This document shows positions 26,497 through 38,016 of a stretch of DNA of 64,000 nucleotides, piece after piece. Source of the DNA: Tsukamurella spumae (GTDB taxonomy: Bacteria; Actinomycetota; Actinomycetes; Mycobacteriales; Mycobacteriaceae); NCBI RefSeq assembly GCF_012396015.1, contig NZ_JAAXOQ010000004.1, positions 62,001 to 126,000 of the forward strand, written 5' to 3'. Position numbers and translations under genes: made by a program. Position 1 is the stretch's first letter. Every line of letters begins with the position of its first letter. Under the pieces are notes generated by a model. It worked only from the letters and a program-made list of their open reading frames with translations, had not been told where the DNA came from and did not search any database.

Positions 26497-28190
26497 CGGA
26501 CGCACCGGACGAGTCCGGCCCGGGTGTCGGCACGGACGTGGACGCCGACCGTCTCCACGTCAGCCCGGGCCGCTTCGATCCGGCCACGGCGATCGAGCCG
26601 GACCGGGACGTCCCGAGCCGCACCGACGCGGTGGCGCGGGACTTCTCGACGGCGGTCGGCGGTCCGGTCGGCGCGCACGCACAGCTCGGCTTCCAGCGGT
26701 TCTTCACGCCGCTGCGGCTGATCCTGCTGGTCGCGGTGCTGTTCCTGGCGCTGGGCTGGACCACCAAGGCGGGGTGTCTGCAGCAGAAGAACGACGGTGG
26801 CCAGCTCGTGCTGGACTGGTCGGGCAACCGGCCCTACGCCGCGATGTGCTACTCGGACACGGTGCCGCTGTACGGGGCGGAGCGCCTGAACGAGGGCCGC
26901 ATGCCCTACAAGACGCAGTTCTTCGACACCGATCCCACGGGCGCCCAGCAGGAGCGCTACATGGAGTACCCGGTGCTCACCGGCTTCTACCAGTACGCGT
27001 CGATGCGGATCGCCAAGACCTGGGCGGCGGTGCACGACGCCTGGGGCGTACCCGCGGCCATCGAGGTCGTGCTGTTCTTCACGGTCGTCGCGGTCGGGCT
27101 CGCGATGTTCTGGCTGATCGCGGTGTGGGCGACGACCCGATTAGCGGGTGGCTCCGCCGGCCCGGGCCGGCTGGCGGCCCGCCGCCCGTGGGACGCGATG
27201 CTGATGGCGGCGTCGCCCCTCGTCGTCGTGCACGTCTTCACCAATTTCGATGCGATCGCGGTCGCGGCGATGGCCGTCGGAATGCTGCTGTGGGCCAAGC
27301 GGATGCCCGCGTGGGCGGGCATCGTGATCGGGCTCGGCGCCGCGGCGAAGCTGTACCCGGCGTTCCTGTTGATCGTGCTGTTCTTCCTGTGTCTGCGGGC
27401 CGGCCGCCTGCGGCCGTGGCTCACCGCCTCGCTCACCGCGGCCGCCGCGTGGCTCGCCGTCAATCTGCCGGTGCTGGCGCTGTGGCCGCAGGGCTGGTGG
27501 GAGTTCTTCCACCGGAACTCGATCCGCGCGGTCGACATGGACTCGATCTACACCGCCGTCAGCTCGTTCACCGGCGGCTGGGTGTTCGGGGGCGCGGGGC
27601 CGCGGGGCGGTGCCTCCACGCTCGCGAACGCGATCACCCTCGTACTCTTCCTCGCGTTCGTCGCCGGCGTCGGCTACCTCGCGCTCAAGGCCCCCCGCCG
27701 GCCCCGAGTGGCGCAGCTCGCCTTCCTGCTGGTCGCCGGCTTCCTGCTGGTGAACAAGGTGTGGAGCCCGCAGTACTCGCTGTGGCTGGTGCCGCTGGCC
27801 GTGCTCGCGATCCCGCACACCCGGATCCTGCTGGCCTGGATGACGATCGACGCGCTGGTCTGGGTGCCGCGCATGATGTACTTCCTCGGCATCCAGAACA
27901 AGGGGCTGCCGGAGCAGGCCTTCACGGCCACCGTCCTCCTGCGCGACCTGGCCGTGATCGGCCTGTGTGTGCTGGTGGTGCGGCAGATCTACCGGCCCGA
28001 CGAGGACCTGGTCCGGTCGACCTTCCCGGGGCCGTACTCGCCTCCGCTGGACGACCCTGCGGGCGGCGTGCTCGACGGTGCGCCCGACGCGTCCTGGCTG
28101 CGCAGCCGCAGGGAGGCGCGGGGGAGGTACCAGAGGAACAGCAGCAGCAGTGCCGCCCTGCCCCAGACGCCGATCCACACGCCCCACTGA
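26493..28190 (+). CDS. GT87/DUF2029-type polyprenol-dependent glycosyltransferase (Rv0051-like)
   Basis: 565 residues with about eleven membrane helices after an 80-residue cytoplasmic head. It starts with GTG inside the ponA stop (GTGA overlap). Family features include a first outer loop with a conserved Asp/Glu region (Y-P-V-L-T-G-F near residue 155) and K-L-Y-P-A-F-L-L near residue 288, found in mannosyl/arabinosyltransferases that use polyprenyl phosphate sugars. The context matches Rv0051 beside ponA1. The last 67 codons lie antisense to the end of the next gene; D-D-P-A-G-G-V-L-D-G-A-P-D is conserved in such proteins, so the overlap seems real. Confidence 0.85.
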   Translation: MTDAPDESGPGVGTDVDADRLHVSPGRFDPATAIEPDRDVPSRTDAVARDFSTAVGGPVGAHAQLGFQRFFTPLRLILLVAVLFLALGWTTKAGCLQQKNDGGQLVLDWSGNRPYAAMCYSDTVPLYGAERLNEGRMPYKTQFFDTDPTGAQQERYMEYPVLTGFYQYASMRIAKTWAAVHDAWGVPAAIEVVLFFTVVAVGLAMFWLIAVWATTRLAGGSAGPGRLAARRPWDAMLMAASPLVVVHVFTNFDAIAVAAMAVGMLLWAKRMPAWAGIVIGLGAAAKLYPAFLLIVLFFLCLRAGRLRPWLTASLTAAAAWLAVNLPVLALWPQGWWEFFHRNSIRAVDMDSIYTAVSSFTGGWVFGGAGPRGGASTLANAITLVLFLAFVAGVGYLALKAPRRPRVAQLAFLLVAGFLLVNKVWSPQYSLWLVPLAVLAIPHTRILLAWMTIDALVWVPRMMYFLGIQNKGLPEQAFTATVLLRDLAVIGLCVLVVRQIYRPDEDLVRSTFPGPYSPPLDDPAGGVLDGAPDASWLRSRREARGRYQRNSSSSAALPQTPIHTPH

Positions 28191-29425
28191 ACCCACCACG
28201 TGATCGGCGTGTTGGCCGCGTGCTCGGAGAAGTAGTTCCACACCGTGAGCTCGAGGCTCAGGTCGCACAGCAGGTACGCGCCGACGAGTCGCCAGTCGAC
28301 CTTGAGCAGCACGAAGAAGGGCAGCAGCCACAGCACGTACTGCGGGGAGTGCACCTTGTGGAAGAGCATGAACGCGGCGAGGATCGCGCCGCTGACGCCG
28401 ACCCACGGGTAGATGCCGGTGCGGCGGTAACGCATCCATCCGACGACCAGCAGCGCGACGATCGAGACCGCGATCAGCAGCGGCGAGAGCTTGCCGACCA
28501 GGTCGTCGTAGGCCTTCGGATCGTCGAAGGCCCTGAGCACGCCCCAGTACCAGATGGAGTTGGTCGACAGGTCCGCCGTGCGCAGCTCCTGGAACTTCAG
28601 CGAGGCCCGCCAGCCGTCGAAGCCGAGGACCATGAAGGGCACGTTGATCGCGACGGCCACCACCACGGCGGTCGCGGCGGTGGCGGCGGCGCCGACCCAG
28701 TCGAGCAACCGTCGGTCGACGCGGGCGTTGCGCCCGGGCCCGTCGGGCAGCGCGACGGTGCCGCCCCTCCCGTGGGTGAGCACGTACAGCACGAGCGGCG
28801 CCACGAACAGGCCCGGATAGATCTTCAGGTCGAAGCCCACGGCGAACACCGCGGCGGTGGCGATCGCCGGGATCCGGATCGACCCGCCCGTCCGATCGGC
28901 CCAGGCCATGATGCCGAAGCCGAGCGTGGCTGCGGCGACCACCGGAAGCTCCATGTTGTGGAAGGCGTACAGCGCGAGCGGCGGGGCCACCGCCCACAGC
29001 GCGGCGGTGCGGCCCGAGACCTTCGCCAGTACCCAGGCGGTGAGCAGTCCGAAGGGCGCGAGCAGCACGGCCATGTGCAGCAGGAACTCGGCGTCGTTGT
29101 GCGCGCCGATCGCGCCCACCCAGAACAGCAGCCCGCTCAGCACGGGGTACTCGATCGCGCCGCCCTGCAGCTTGCCGTCGGCGTCGATCCACCCGCTCAG
29201 GTAGGGGAAGACGTGGTTGTTCACGTCGCGCCCGCTCCAGAGGAACTGCAGGTCGGAGTAGCAGATCCGGCCCGGAGTGTTGGCGAATCCCTCGGAGCGG
29301 CCGAACTGGTCGAAGGGGGCGCCGGTGCACTGCGCCTTGATCTGGTAGCCGATGACGAGCGCTGCAACGGTGAGACCGAGCACGGTCCACGCCACCCGGT
29401 CGGGGCGGAATCTGGGCCGGGACAT
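27989..29425 (-). CDS. second GT87-type membrane glycosyltransferase
   Basis: 478 residues, eleven or twelve membrane helices, with I-E-Y-P-V-L-S-G-L near residue 92, K-I-Y-P-G-L near residue 205 and H-K-V-H-S-P-Q-Y-V-L-W-L-L-P near residue 365, matching the neighbouring GT87 protein in all three places. The two are probably paralogues lying tail to tail. It may transfer mannose or arabinose to a cell wall glycan outside the membrane. The ATG at 29423-29425 follows GGGTGGAG; an in-frame GTG at 29434 is possible. Its Ser/Gly-rich C-terminal tail is encoded antisense to the end of the plus-strand paralogue. Confidence 0.85.
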   Translation of the reverse strand: MSRPRFRPDRVAWTVLGLTVAALVIGYQIKAQCTGAPFDQFGRSEGFANTPGRICYSDLQFLWSGRDVNNHVFPYLSGWIDADGKLQGGAIEYPVLSGLLFWVGAIGAHNDAEFLLHMAVLLAPFGLLTAWVLAKVSGRTAALWAVAPPLALYAFHNMELPVVAAATLGFGIMAWADRTGGSIRIPAIATAAVFAVGFDLKIYPGLFVAPLVLYVLTHGRGGTVALPDGPGRNARVDRRLLDWVGAAATAATAVVVAVAINVPFMVLGFDGWRASLKFQELRTADLSTNSIWYWGVLRAFDDPKAYDDLVGKLSPLLIAVSIVALLVVGWMRYRRTGIYPWVGVSGAILAAFMLFHKVHSPQYVLWLLPFFVLLKVDWRLVGAYLLCDLSLELTVWNYFSEHAANTPITWWVQWGVWIGVWGRAALLLLFLWYLPRASLRLRSQDASGAPSSTPPAGSSSGGEYGPGKVDRTRSSSGR

Positions 29426-29557
29426 GCGCTCCACCCTATCGGTCGAGGTCGCGCGGCCCGGCAGCGCGGTCGTGCCACTTCGCGAACCTTGTTAACGACC
29501 ACGCGGTGTCGGTCGATCATCCAGTGAGCCGCATCGCGCGGCAGGGGAGGAACGGAC

Positions 29558-30106
29558 ATGGGGACGACGATGAAGGTCGCGGGGGCGGTGCTGTTCGCGA
29601 CGGTGGCCGTGGCGGGGTGCGGGGACGGCGCACGCTCGGCCGGCCCGACGGTGACGGTGACCGCCGCCCCGAGCGCGAACCAGGACGGCTCGACCGCGGG
29701 GACGCAGCAACCCCGGACGCCGGCGCGGACGGCGACCGCCGCCCCGGCGGTCCCGAACCGTACGGTCACGGCCCTGCCCACGGCGGGACAGGTAGTGCGG
29801 GTGCTCACCGAGTCCGGTAAGACCACCTGCAACATCCGCGCCGAATTCGTCGAGTGCCAGTCCGTCGAGTTCGGCAAGACCTACCGGGCCCGGACGGGCG
29901 AGCCCGCCACCGGGTTCGTCTACCGGGGCGGGGCCCTCGACTGGTACTACGGGAACATGGCGGTCACCGTGCCCGCCACGACCATCCACTACGGCGGCAC
30001 CTACAGCGCCTACGGCTGGACCGTCGAGGCGAGCGCGGGGAAGACCGTGTTCTCCCGCGGCGGGCACGGCGTCAGTGTGGACGTGGCGAACACGACCACC
30101 TTCTGA
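29558..30106 (+). CDS. secreted lipoprotein of unknown function
   Basis: 182 residues. The signal peptide ends in a lipobox V-A-V-A-G-C with Cys near residue 21, then a Thr/Ala/Pro-rich linker (to about 75) and a C-terminal domain of about 105 residues with two cysteines (C-N-I-R-A-E-F-V-E-C) that could form a disulfide. The domain looks like small beta-rich actinobacterial secreted domains. A GGGAGGAA ribosome site precedes the ATG. No operon partner is evident. Confidence 0.78.
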   Translation: MGTTMKVAGAVLFATVAVAGCGDGARSAGPTVTVTAAPSANQDGSTAGTQQPRTPARTATAAPAVPNRTVTALPTAGQVVRVLTESGKTTCNIRAEFVECQSVEFGKTYRARTGEPATGFVYRGGALDWYYGNMAVTVPATTIHYGGTYSAYGWTVEASAGKTVFSRGGHGVSVDVANTTTF

Positions 30107-30168
30107 CCCGGCCCTCCGTCGGGGGCGACCGTGGTACGTGGGCTCTTTCGCGCTGTCCGTGGGGATGA

Positions 30169-30423
30169 CTAGTGCGCGGCGGATTCCTCGCGGAGGTTGG
30201 CGGAGACGTGGAAGTCCTGGCCCTGCTCGCGGGCGGCCCAGTCCAGCCAGCGTTCCCACGACCGCATCGACGAGGCCTGCCATTCCGCGTCCACGGTGGG
30301 GCTGCATCGTCGAAGGATCTCCACGGCGACGATGAACGGGGCGCGCGCGTAGGTCAGCGCGAGTCCGGCCGCCGGGTTCGGGAGGCGATAGCGCCGGCGA
30401 TTCCACGGCAGCATGAACCGTTG
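30169..30423 (-). pseudogene. C-terminal remnant of a DUF2236 (MpaB-like) oxygenase gene
   Basis: About 84 codons (Q-R-F-M-L-P-W-N-R-R...) match the last part of the DUF2236 protein at 46224-47393, which has M-L-P-W-N-R-R-K-Y-R-M-P at the same place and similar A-R-A-P-x-I-V-A and S-P-x-x-D-A-x-W-Q blocks. A TGA lies directly upstream at 30424-30426, and the catalytic part of the family is absent. The remnant ends just before the aldehyde dehydrogenase gene, on the same strand. An initiator ATG exists at 30414, so a short peptide could still be made. Confidence 0.75.
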
Positions 30424-30468
30424 TCATTCGGTGTCGGCCGTGCGGCCCCGGTGCACGCCGACCACCGG

Positions 30469-31959
30469 TCAGCGGCCGTAGAGGTGCTTGAGCATCACCC
30501 GCACGACCTTCATGTCGCGTTCCTTGCGGGTGAACGAGAGCAGGTCCATCGGCAGCGCGAACTTCTGCGCGGCCACCGACTGCGGCCGACTGAACTCGCG
30601 GAGCCCGTCGGCGCCGTGGATCCGGCCGAAGCCGGAGTCGCCGATGCCGCCGAAGGGCAGCGCGGGCACGGAGGAGAACGACAGGAACGAGTTCACGGCG
30701 ACGGCGCCCGTGCGCAGCCGGCGGGCCAGCTCCCGGCCCCAGGCGAGGTTCTTGGTCATGACCGCGGCGGAGAGTCCGTAGGTGCTGTCGTTGGCCTTGT
30801 CGATCGCCTCGTCGATGTCCTTGACGCGCGTGACGACGACCGTGGGGCCGAAGGTCTCCTCGGTGACGGCGGTCGAATCGTCCGGCACGTCCACGAGGAG
30901 TACGGGCTGGACGGTCCGCTCGCCGACGGACTCCCGGCCGCCGACGAGGGCGCGGCCGCCGCGGCTCAGCGCGTCGTCGATGTGCGAGGCGATGATCTGC
31001 AGCTGCTTGGGCATCGTCGCGGGACCGTAGTCGACGCCGTCGGTCTCGCCGCCGTGTATCTCGCGGGACGCGGCGGCCAGCTTGTCGACGAACTCGTCGT
31101 ACCGGTCCGCGACGACGTACACCCGCTCGACGCCGGCGCAGGTCTGCCCGCCGTTGCCGTAGGCGCCGAACGCCGCGGCCTTGACTGCGCCGTCGATGTC
31201 CGCATCGGCGTCCACGAGCATCGCGTCCTTGCCGCCGCCCTCGATCGTGACGGGGGTCAGTGTCTCCGCGCACGTGGCCATCACGGCGCGTGCGGTGCGG
31301 GCGGAGCCCGTGAACGCCAGCTTGTCGACGCCCGCGCGACAGAGTGCGGCGCCGGTGTCGCCGTAGCCGTGCACCACCTGGAGCACGGGCTGTCCGGGGC
31401 ACGCGGCGGCCCAGGTGTCGGCGAGGAACTGGCCGACGGCCGGCGTCAGCTCGCTGGGCTTGAAGACGATCGCGTTCCCCGCGGCGAGGGCGTACGAGAG
31501 CGAGCCCATCGGGGTGTAGACGGGGTAGTTCCACGGCCCGATCACGCCGATCACGCCGAAGGACACGTGCTCGACGGTGGCGGTCAGGTTGGCGCCCATC
31601 ATGCCGGTGCCGACCTTGCGGCGGCCGAGCACCTTCTCGGCGTTCTTCGCGGCCCAGTCCAGGTGGACGATCGCGAGCATGACCTCCAGAAGCGCGTCGT
31701 CGTGCGGCTTCCCGGTCTCGGCCCCGATGACGCCGGCCAGGTCCTCGGAGCGGCGCGCGAGCTCGCCGCGGAAGCGCAGCAGCCAACTGCGGCGGGCCTT
31801 GGGGGTGAGGCCGCCCCACCAGGTCGCGGCGCCCCGGGCGGTGTCCACCGTGGCGACGACGGCTGCGGCGTCCGCGATGGGGAAGCGGGCGACCTCCGCG
31901 CCGGTTCGGGGGTCGGTGGAGATCAGGTCACCGGTCTGCAGGTTCGACGGTGCGGTCAT
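30469..31959 (-). CDS. aldehyde dehydrogenase (succinate-semialdehyde dehydrogenase-like)
   Basis: 496 residues, NAD(P)+-dependent oxidation of an aldehyde to an acid. Key blocks: G-V-I-G-P-W-N-Y-P near residue 138, F-T-G-S near residue 216, the general base in I-E-G-G-G-K (one residue off the usual E-L-G-G-K) and the catalytic Cys in G-N-G-G-Q-T-C-A-G-V near residue 278, then E-E-T-F-G-P. The C-terminus after 460 (R-K-E-R-D-M-K-V-V-R) resembles mycobacterial GabD2-like enzymes. It is divergent from the nitronate monooxygenase gene with a shared operator-like site between them. Confidence 0.88.
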   Translation of the reverse strand: MTAPSNLQTGDLISTDPRTGAEVARFPIADAAAVVATVDTARGAATWWGGLTPKARRSWLLRFRGELARRSEDLAGVIGAETGKPHDDALLEVMLAIVHLDWAAKNAEKVLGRRKVGTGMMGANLTATVEHVSFGVIGVIGPWNYPVYTPMGSLSYALAAGNAIVFKPSELTPAVGQFLADTWAAACPGQPVLQVVHGYGDTGAALCRAGVDKLAFTGSARTARAVMATCAETLTPVTIEGGGKDAMLVDADADIDGAVKAAAFGAYGNGGQTCAGVERVYVVADRYDEFVDKLAAASREIHGGETDGVDYGPATMPKQLQIIASHIDDALSRGGRALVGGRESVGERTVQPVLLVDVPDDSTAVTEETFGPTVVVTRVKDIDEAIDKANDSTYGLSAAVMTKNLAWGRELARRLRTGAVAVNSFLSFSSVPALPFGGIGDSGFGRIHGADGLREFSRPQSVAAQKFALPMDLLSFTRKERDMKVVRVMLKHLYGR

Positions 31960-31998
31960 GGGTCCTCCGGGAGGTCTCGGTCGTCAGATCCATATGTT

Positions 31999-32012
31999 AG
32001 AGACTGTTCTCT
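31999..32012. promoter_or_regulatory. inverted repeat AGAGA-N4-TCTCT between divergent genes
   Basis: A perfect five-base dyad lies in the 74-base gap between the ALDH and nitronate monooxygenase genes, just upstream of the TAGTTT box of the latter. It probably binds a repressor acting on both. The regulator is not in the window or not identifiable. Confidence 0.45.
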
Positions 32013-32021
32013 CATCTGTGC

Positions 32022-33781
<1,760 letters not shown>

Positions 33782-33892
33782 CACTCCCCGCGATCAACCC
33801 GGGGTGATGTAAAGCATATTGCCAGGTTGTTTTATGGCGCTCTAAGGTTTTCCCGGCGGTTGAACTGCGGCCGAGTGACCAGGGGGAATCAC

Positions 33893-34396
33893 ATGACGGA
33901 GTATTACCAGCACCAGGCACCGGCGATCGGGATGCGCAATCCCGACGATCTGACACGGCCGCTCTACGGCGCGAGCTTCGGCGAAGCGACCAAACGCTTC
34001 TTCAAGTCGGCGTTCCGCTACCGAGGCCGGGCCTCGCAGAGCGAGTACTGGTGGACCTGGCTGCTGTACGTGATCCTCTTCGTCGCCGTCTTCGCCTGCA
34101 GCCTGATCGGCGGTGCCCTCGAGAACACCGCTCCGGTGCTCTCGTGGATCTTCCTCTGCCTCGCGATCGCCGGGTTGCTTCTCGGCCTCCCGATGGGGGT
34201 GGCGAACATCGCGCTCAGCGTCCGCCGTCTGCACGACGCGAACGCCTCGGGTTGGTGGTACCTACTGGTCTGCGTTGTGGGAATCGTCCCGATGATCGGT
34301 GCAGTGGGTCCGATCGTGATCGGCGTGCTGGCGAGCAATCCTGCCGGAATCCGGTTCGACCAGCAGGGGCCTTCGGTGCAGTCGGCGCAGGTCTAG
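33893..34396 (+). CDS. DUF805 membrane protein
   Basis: 167 residues with three or four membrane helices. DUF805 features: F-K-S-A-F-R-Y-R-G-R-A-S-Q-S-E-Y-W-W near residue 36 and S-V-R-R-L-H-D-A-N-A-S-G-W-W near 113. The start is the ATG at 33893 after CAGGGGGAA; a longer frame from 33827 covers the promoter region. The family is widespread in membranes without a known role. Confidence 0.88.
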   Translation: MTEYYQHQAPAIGMRNPDDLTRPLYGASFGEATKRFFKSAFRYRGRASQSEYWWTWLLYVILFVAVFACSLIGGALENTAPVLSWIFLCLAIAGLLLGLPMGVANIALSVRRLHDANASGWWYLLVCVVGIVPMIGAVGPIVIGVLASNPAGIRFDQQGPSVQSAQV

Positions 34397-34422
34397 CGGT
34401 CCGCCGAAACGCGGACATGACG

Positions 34423-34460
34423 AAGGGCCCGGCACCGTCGAACGACGGTGCCGGGCCCTT
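34423..34460. terminator. bidirectional terminator between DUF805 and fadB genes
   Basis: AAGGGCCCGGCACCGTCG (34423-34440) pairs perfectly with 34443-34460. It separates two convergent genes and ends with a short T pair on either strand. Confidence 0.8.
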
Positions 34461-34484
34461 CGCGCTACGCCCTAGCGGAGAGCC

Positions 34485-36656
34485 CTACTCGTAGGTCTCG
34501 CCCGCCTCGGCCTTGGCGACCAGGGAGGCGGGCGGGGTGAACTGCTCGCCGTACTTGGTCAACTCCTGAGCGCGGGCGACGAAGGCCTTGGGGCCCACGG
34601 TTCCGTCGGCGCCCTCGTAGCCGTTGATGAACTGCAGCACGCCGCCGGTCCAGGCGGGGAAGCCGATGCCGAAGATCGAGCCGATGTTGGCGTCGGCGAC
34701 GGACGTCAGCACGCCCTCGTCGAAGCAGCGTACCGTCTCCAGCGACTCGGCGAACAGCATCCGGTCGATCATGTCCTGCAGCGGGATGTCCTGGCCCGTG
34801 GGCAGGAGATCCTTCAGGCCGGGCCACAGACCGGTTCGCTTGCCGTCCACGTAGTCGTAGAAGCCGGCGCCGTCCTTGCGGCCGGTGCGGCCCGCGTCGA
34901 CCATCGCGTCGACCACGGCATCGCTGCCGTGCACGGGCAGCGGGTTGCCGGCGGCCTCGGCTGCGGCGCGGGCCTCCTTGCGGATCTTCTGCGGCAGCGT
35001 CAGGGTCAGCTCGTCCATCAGCTGCAGCGGCGCCGCCGGGTAGCCGGCCTGCTGGCCCGCCTGCTCGATGAGCACGGGGTTCACGCCCTCGCCGACGGCC
35101 GCGATGGCCTCGTTGACGAACGTGCCGATAACCCGCGAGGTGAAGAAGCCGCGCGAGTCGTTGACCACGATCGGGGTCTTCTTGATCTGCAGGGTGTAGT
35201 CGATCACCTTGGCCAGCACCGCGTCCGAGGTCTTGGCGCCGCGGATGATCTCCACCAGCGGCATCTTGTCCACGGGGGAGAAGAAGTGGATGCCGATGAA
35301 GTCCTCGGAGCGCCCCACGCCCTCGGCGAGGATGGTGATGGGCAGCGTCGAGGTGTTGGAGCCGAGGATGGCGTCGGGCTCGACGATGTGCTCGATCTCC
35401 TGGAACACCTTGTGCTTGACCTCGACCGACTCGAACGCGGCCTCGATCACGAGATCGACACCGGCGAAATCGGCGGGGTCGACGGTGGGCGTGATGCGGG
35501 CGAGCAGCTCCGCCGACTTCTCGGCGGTGGTGCGGCCCTTGGCGAGCGCCTTCTCCTCCAGTTTCTCGGAGTAGGCCTTGCCGCGCTTGGCGGCCTCGAT
35601 GTCGATGTCCTTGAGCACGACCTCGATGCCGGCCTTCGCGGAGACGTACGCGATCGCGGCGCCCATCATGCCGGCGCCGATGACGCCGACCTTCTTGGCC
35701 TGGTACTTGTCGTAGCCCTCGGGCCGCGAGCCGCCGCCGTTGATGTGCTGCAGGTCGAAAAAGAACGCCTTGATCATGTTCTTCGACACCTGGCCGGTGG
35801 CCAGCGAGACGAAGTAGCGGCCCTCGATGACGCTGGCGGTGTCGAAGTCGACCATCGCGCCCTCGACCGCGGCGGCCATGATCGCGCGCGGCGCGGGCAT
35901 CGGGGCGCCCTTGAGCTGCTTGCGCAGGTTCGCGGGGAACGCGGGGAGGTTCGCCGCGATCGCCGGCGACGACGGCGAGCCGCCGGGGATCTTGTAGCCC
36001 TTGACGTCCCAGGGCTGCACGCCGCCCTCGGGGTTCGCCTTGATCCAGGCCTTGGCGGCGGGGATGAGCTCCTCGACGGTACCCACGACCTCGTGCACGA
36101 GGCCCACCTGCTGCGCCTTGGTGGGCTTCATCCGGGGACCCTGCAGCAGCACGCCCATCAGGGCGCCCTGCAGGCCGAGCAGCCGGACGGTGCGGGTGAC
36201 GCCGCCGCCGCCGGGGAGCAGTCCGAGGGTGACCTCGGGAAGGCCGATCTGCGAGCCGCGCACGTCGGCGGCGATGCGGTGGTGCGTGGCGAGGGCGATC
36301 TCCAGGCCGCCGCCCAGGGCGGCGCCGTTGATCGCGGAGACGACGGGCTTGCCGAGGGTCTCGAGGCGGCGCAGGGCGGCCTTCATCGACTCGACGTTCT
36401 CGAAGACCTGCTGCGCGTCGGCCTTCGTCGCCTGGCGGATCAGGCCCAGGTTGCCGCCGGCGAAGAAGGTCTTCTTCGCGGACGTCAGTACGACGCCGGT
36501 GATGGAGTCCTTCTCGGCCTCCAGGCGGTCGATCGTCGCCGCCATCGACTCGCGGTACAGGTCGTTCATGGTGTTCGCGGAGCTGGTGGGGTCGTCCATC
36601 GTCAGGACGACGATGCCGTCGGCGTCCTGCTCCCAGCGGATCATGTTTTCAGCCAT
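34485..36656 (-). CDS. fadB: fatty acid oxidation multifunctional protein (enoyl-CoA hydratase / 3-hydroxyacyl-CoA dehydrogenase)
   Basis: 723 residues. The N-terminal crotonase domain (about 10-200) carries N-G-A-A-L-G-G-G-L-E-I-A with the catalytic Glu nearby in L-P-E-V-T-L-G-L-L-P-G-G-G-G; the dehydrogenase part begins with V-G-V-I-G-A-G-M-M-G-A near residue 327 and has H-F-F-S-P-V-D-K-M-P-L-V-E. It is the alpha chain of the trifunctional complex, with FadA as partner; mycobacterial FadB (Rv0860) has the same length. Thirty-six bases separate it from fadA upstream, with GGAGAA before the ATG. Confidence 0.95.
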   Translation of the reverse strand: MAENMIRWEQDADGIVVLTMDDPTSSANTMNDLYRESMAATIDRLEAEKDSITGVVLTSAKKTFFAGGNLGLIRQATKADAQQVFENVESMKAALRRLETLGKPVVSAINGAALGGGLEIALATHHRIAADVRGSQIGLPEVTLGLLPGGGGVTRTVRLLGLQGALMGVLLQGPRMKPTKAQQVGLVHEVVGTVEELIPAAKAWIKANPEGGVQPWDVKGYKIPGGSPSSPAIAANLPAFPANLRKQLKGAPMPAPRAIMAAAVEGAMVDFDTASVIEGRYFVSLATGQVSKNMIKAFFFDLQHINGGGSRPEGYDKYQAKKVGVIGAGMMGAAIAYVSAKAGIEVVLKDIDIEAAKRGKAYSEKLEEKALAKGRTTAEKSAELLARITPTVDPADFAGVDLVIEAAFESVEVKHKVFQEIEHIVEPDAILGSNTSTLPITILAEGVGRSEDFIGIHFFSPVDKMPLVEIIRGAKTSDAVLAKVIDYTLQIKKTPIVVNDSRGFFTSRVIGTFVNEAIAAVGEGVNPVLIEQAGQQAGYPAAPLQLMDELTLTLPQKIRKEARAAAEAAGNPLPVHGSDAVVDAMVDAGRTGRKDGAGFYDYVDGKRTGLWPGLKDLLPTGQDIPLQDMIDRMLFAESLETVRCFDEGVLTSVADANIGSIFGIGFPAWTGGVLQFINGYEGADGTVGPKAFVARAQELTKYGEQFTPPASLVAKAEAGETYE

Positions 36657-36692
36657 GGTGATTCGTGTTCTCCTGAAAGTCTTCCGGGGCCG

Positions 36693-37904
<1,212 letters not shown>

Positions 37905-37986
37905 GGTGTTCCTTCCATGGATGACTGTCGGCGGGGTTAGTCACAAGTGAATCACTATTCTTTAACTTTAGGCGATTCGGCTCCCG

Positions 37987-38005
37987 TCGAACATGTTCTA
38001 GAACA
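37987..38005. promoter_or_regulatory. overlapping palindromes upstream of fadD (KstR-like box)
   Basis: Two perfect dyads share a half: GAACATGTTC at 37989-37998 and TGTTCTAGAACA at 37994-38005. The 14 bases 37987-38000 fit the published KstR consensus TNNAACNNGTTNNA exactly. They lie 12 bases before the fadD start and within the fadA/fadD divergent promoter. A TetR-family repressor of lipid catabolism is likely; KstR itself is only one option, as eight fixed bases match by chance fairly often. Confidence 0.5.
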
Positions 38006-38016
38006 CAATCGCATAC

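Noticed and set aside
24325-26505. 726-codon frame antisense to ponA
   Set aside because: Shadow of a high-GC gene; composition is His/Arg/Val-rich as in such shadows.
26774-29527. 917-codon plus-strand frame across both GT87 genes
   Set aside because: Out of frame with a clear membrane protein and antisense to another; Arg/Pro-rich, no domains.
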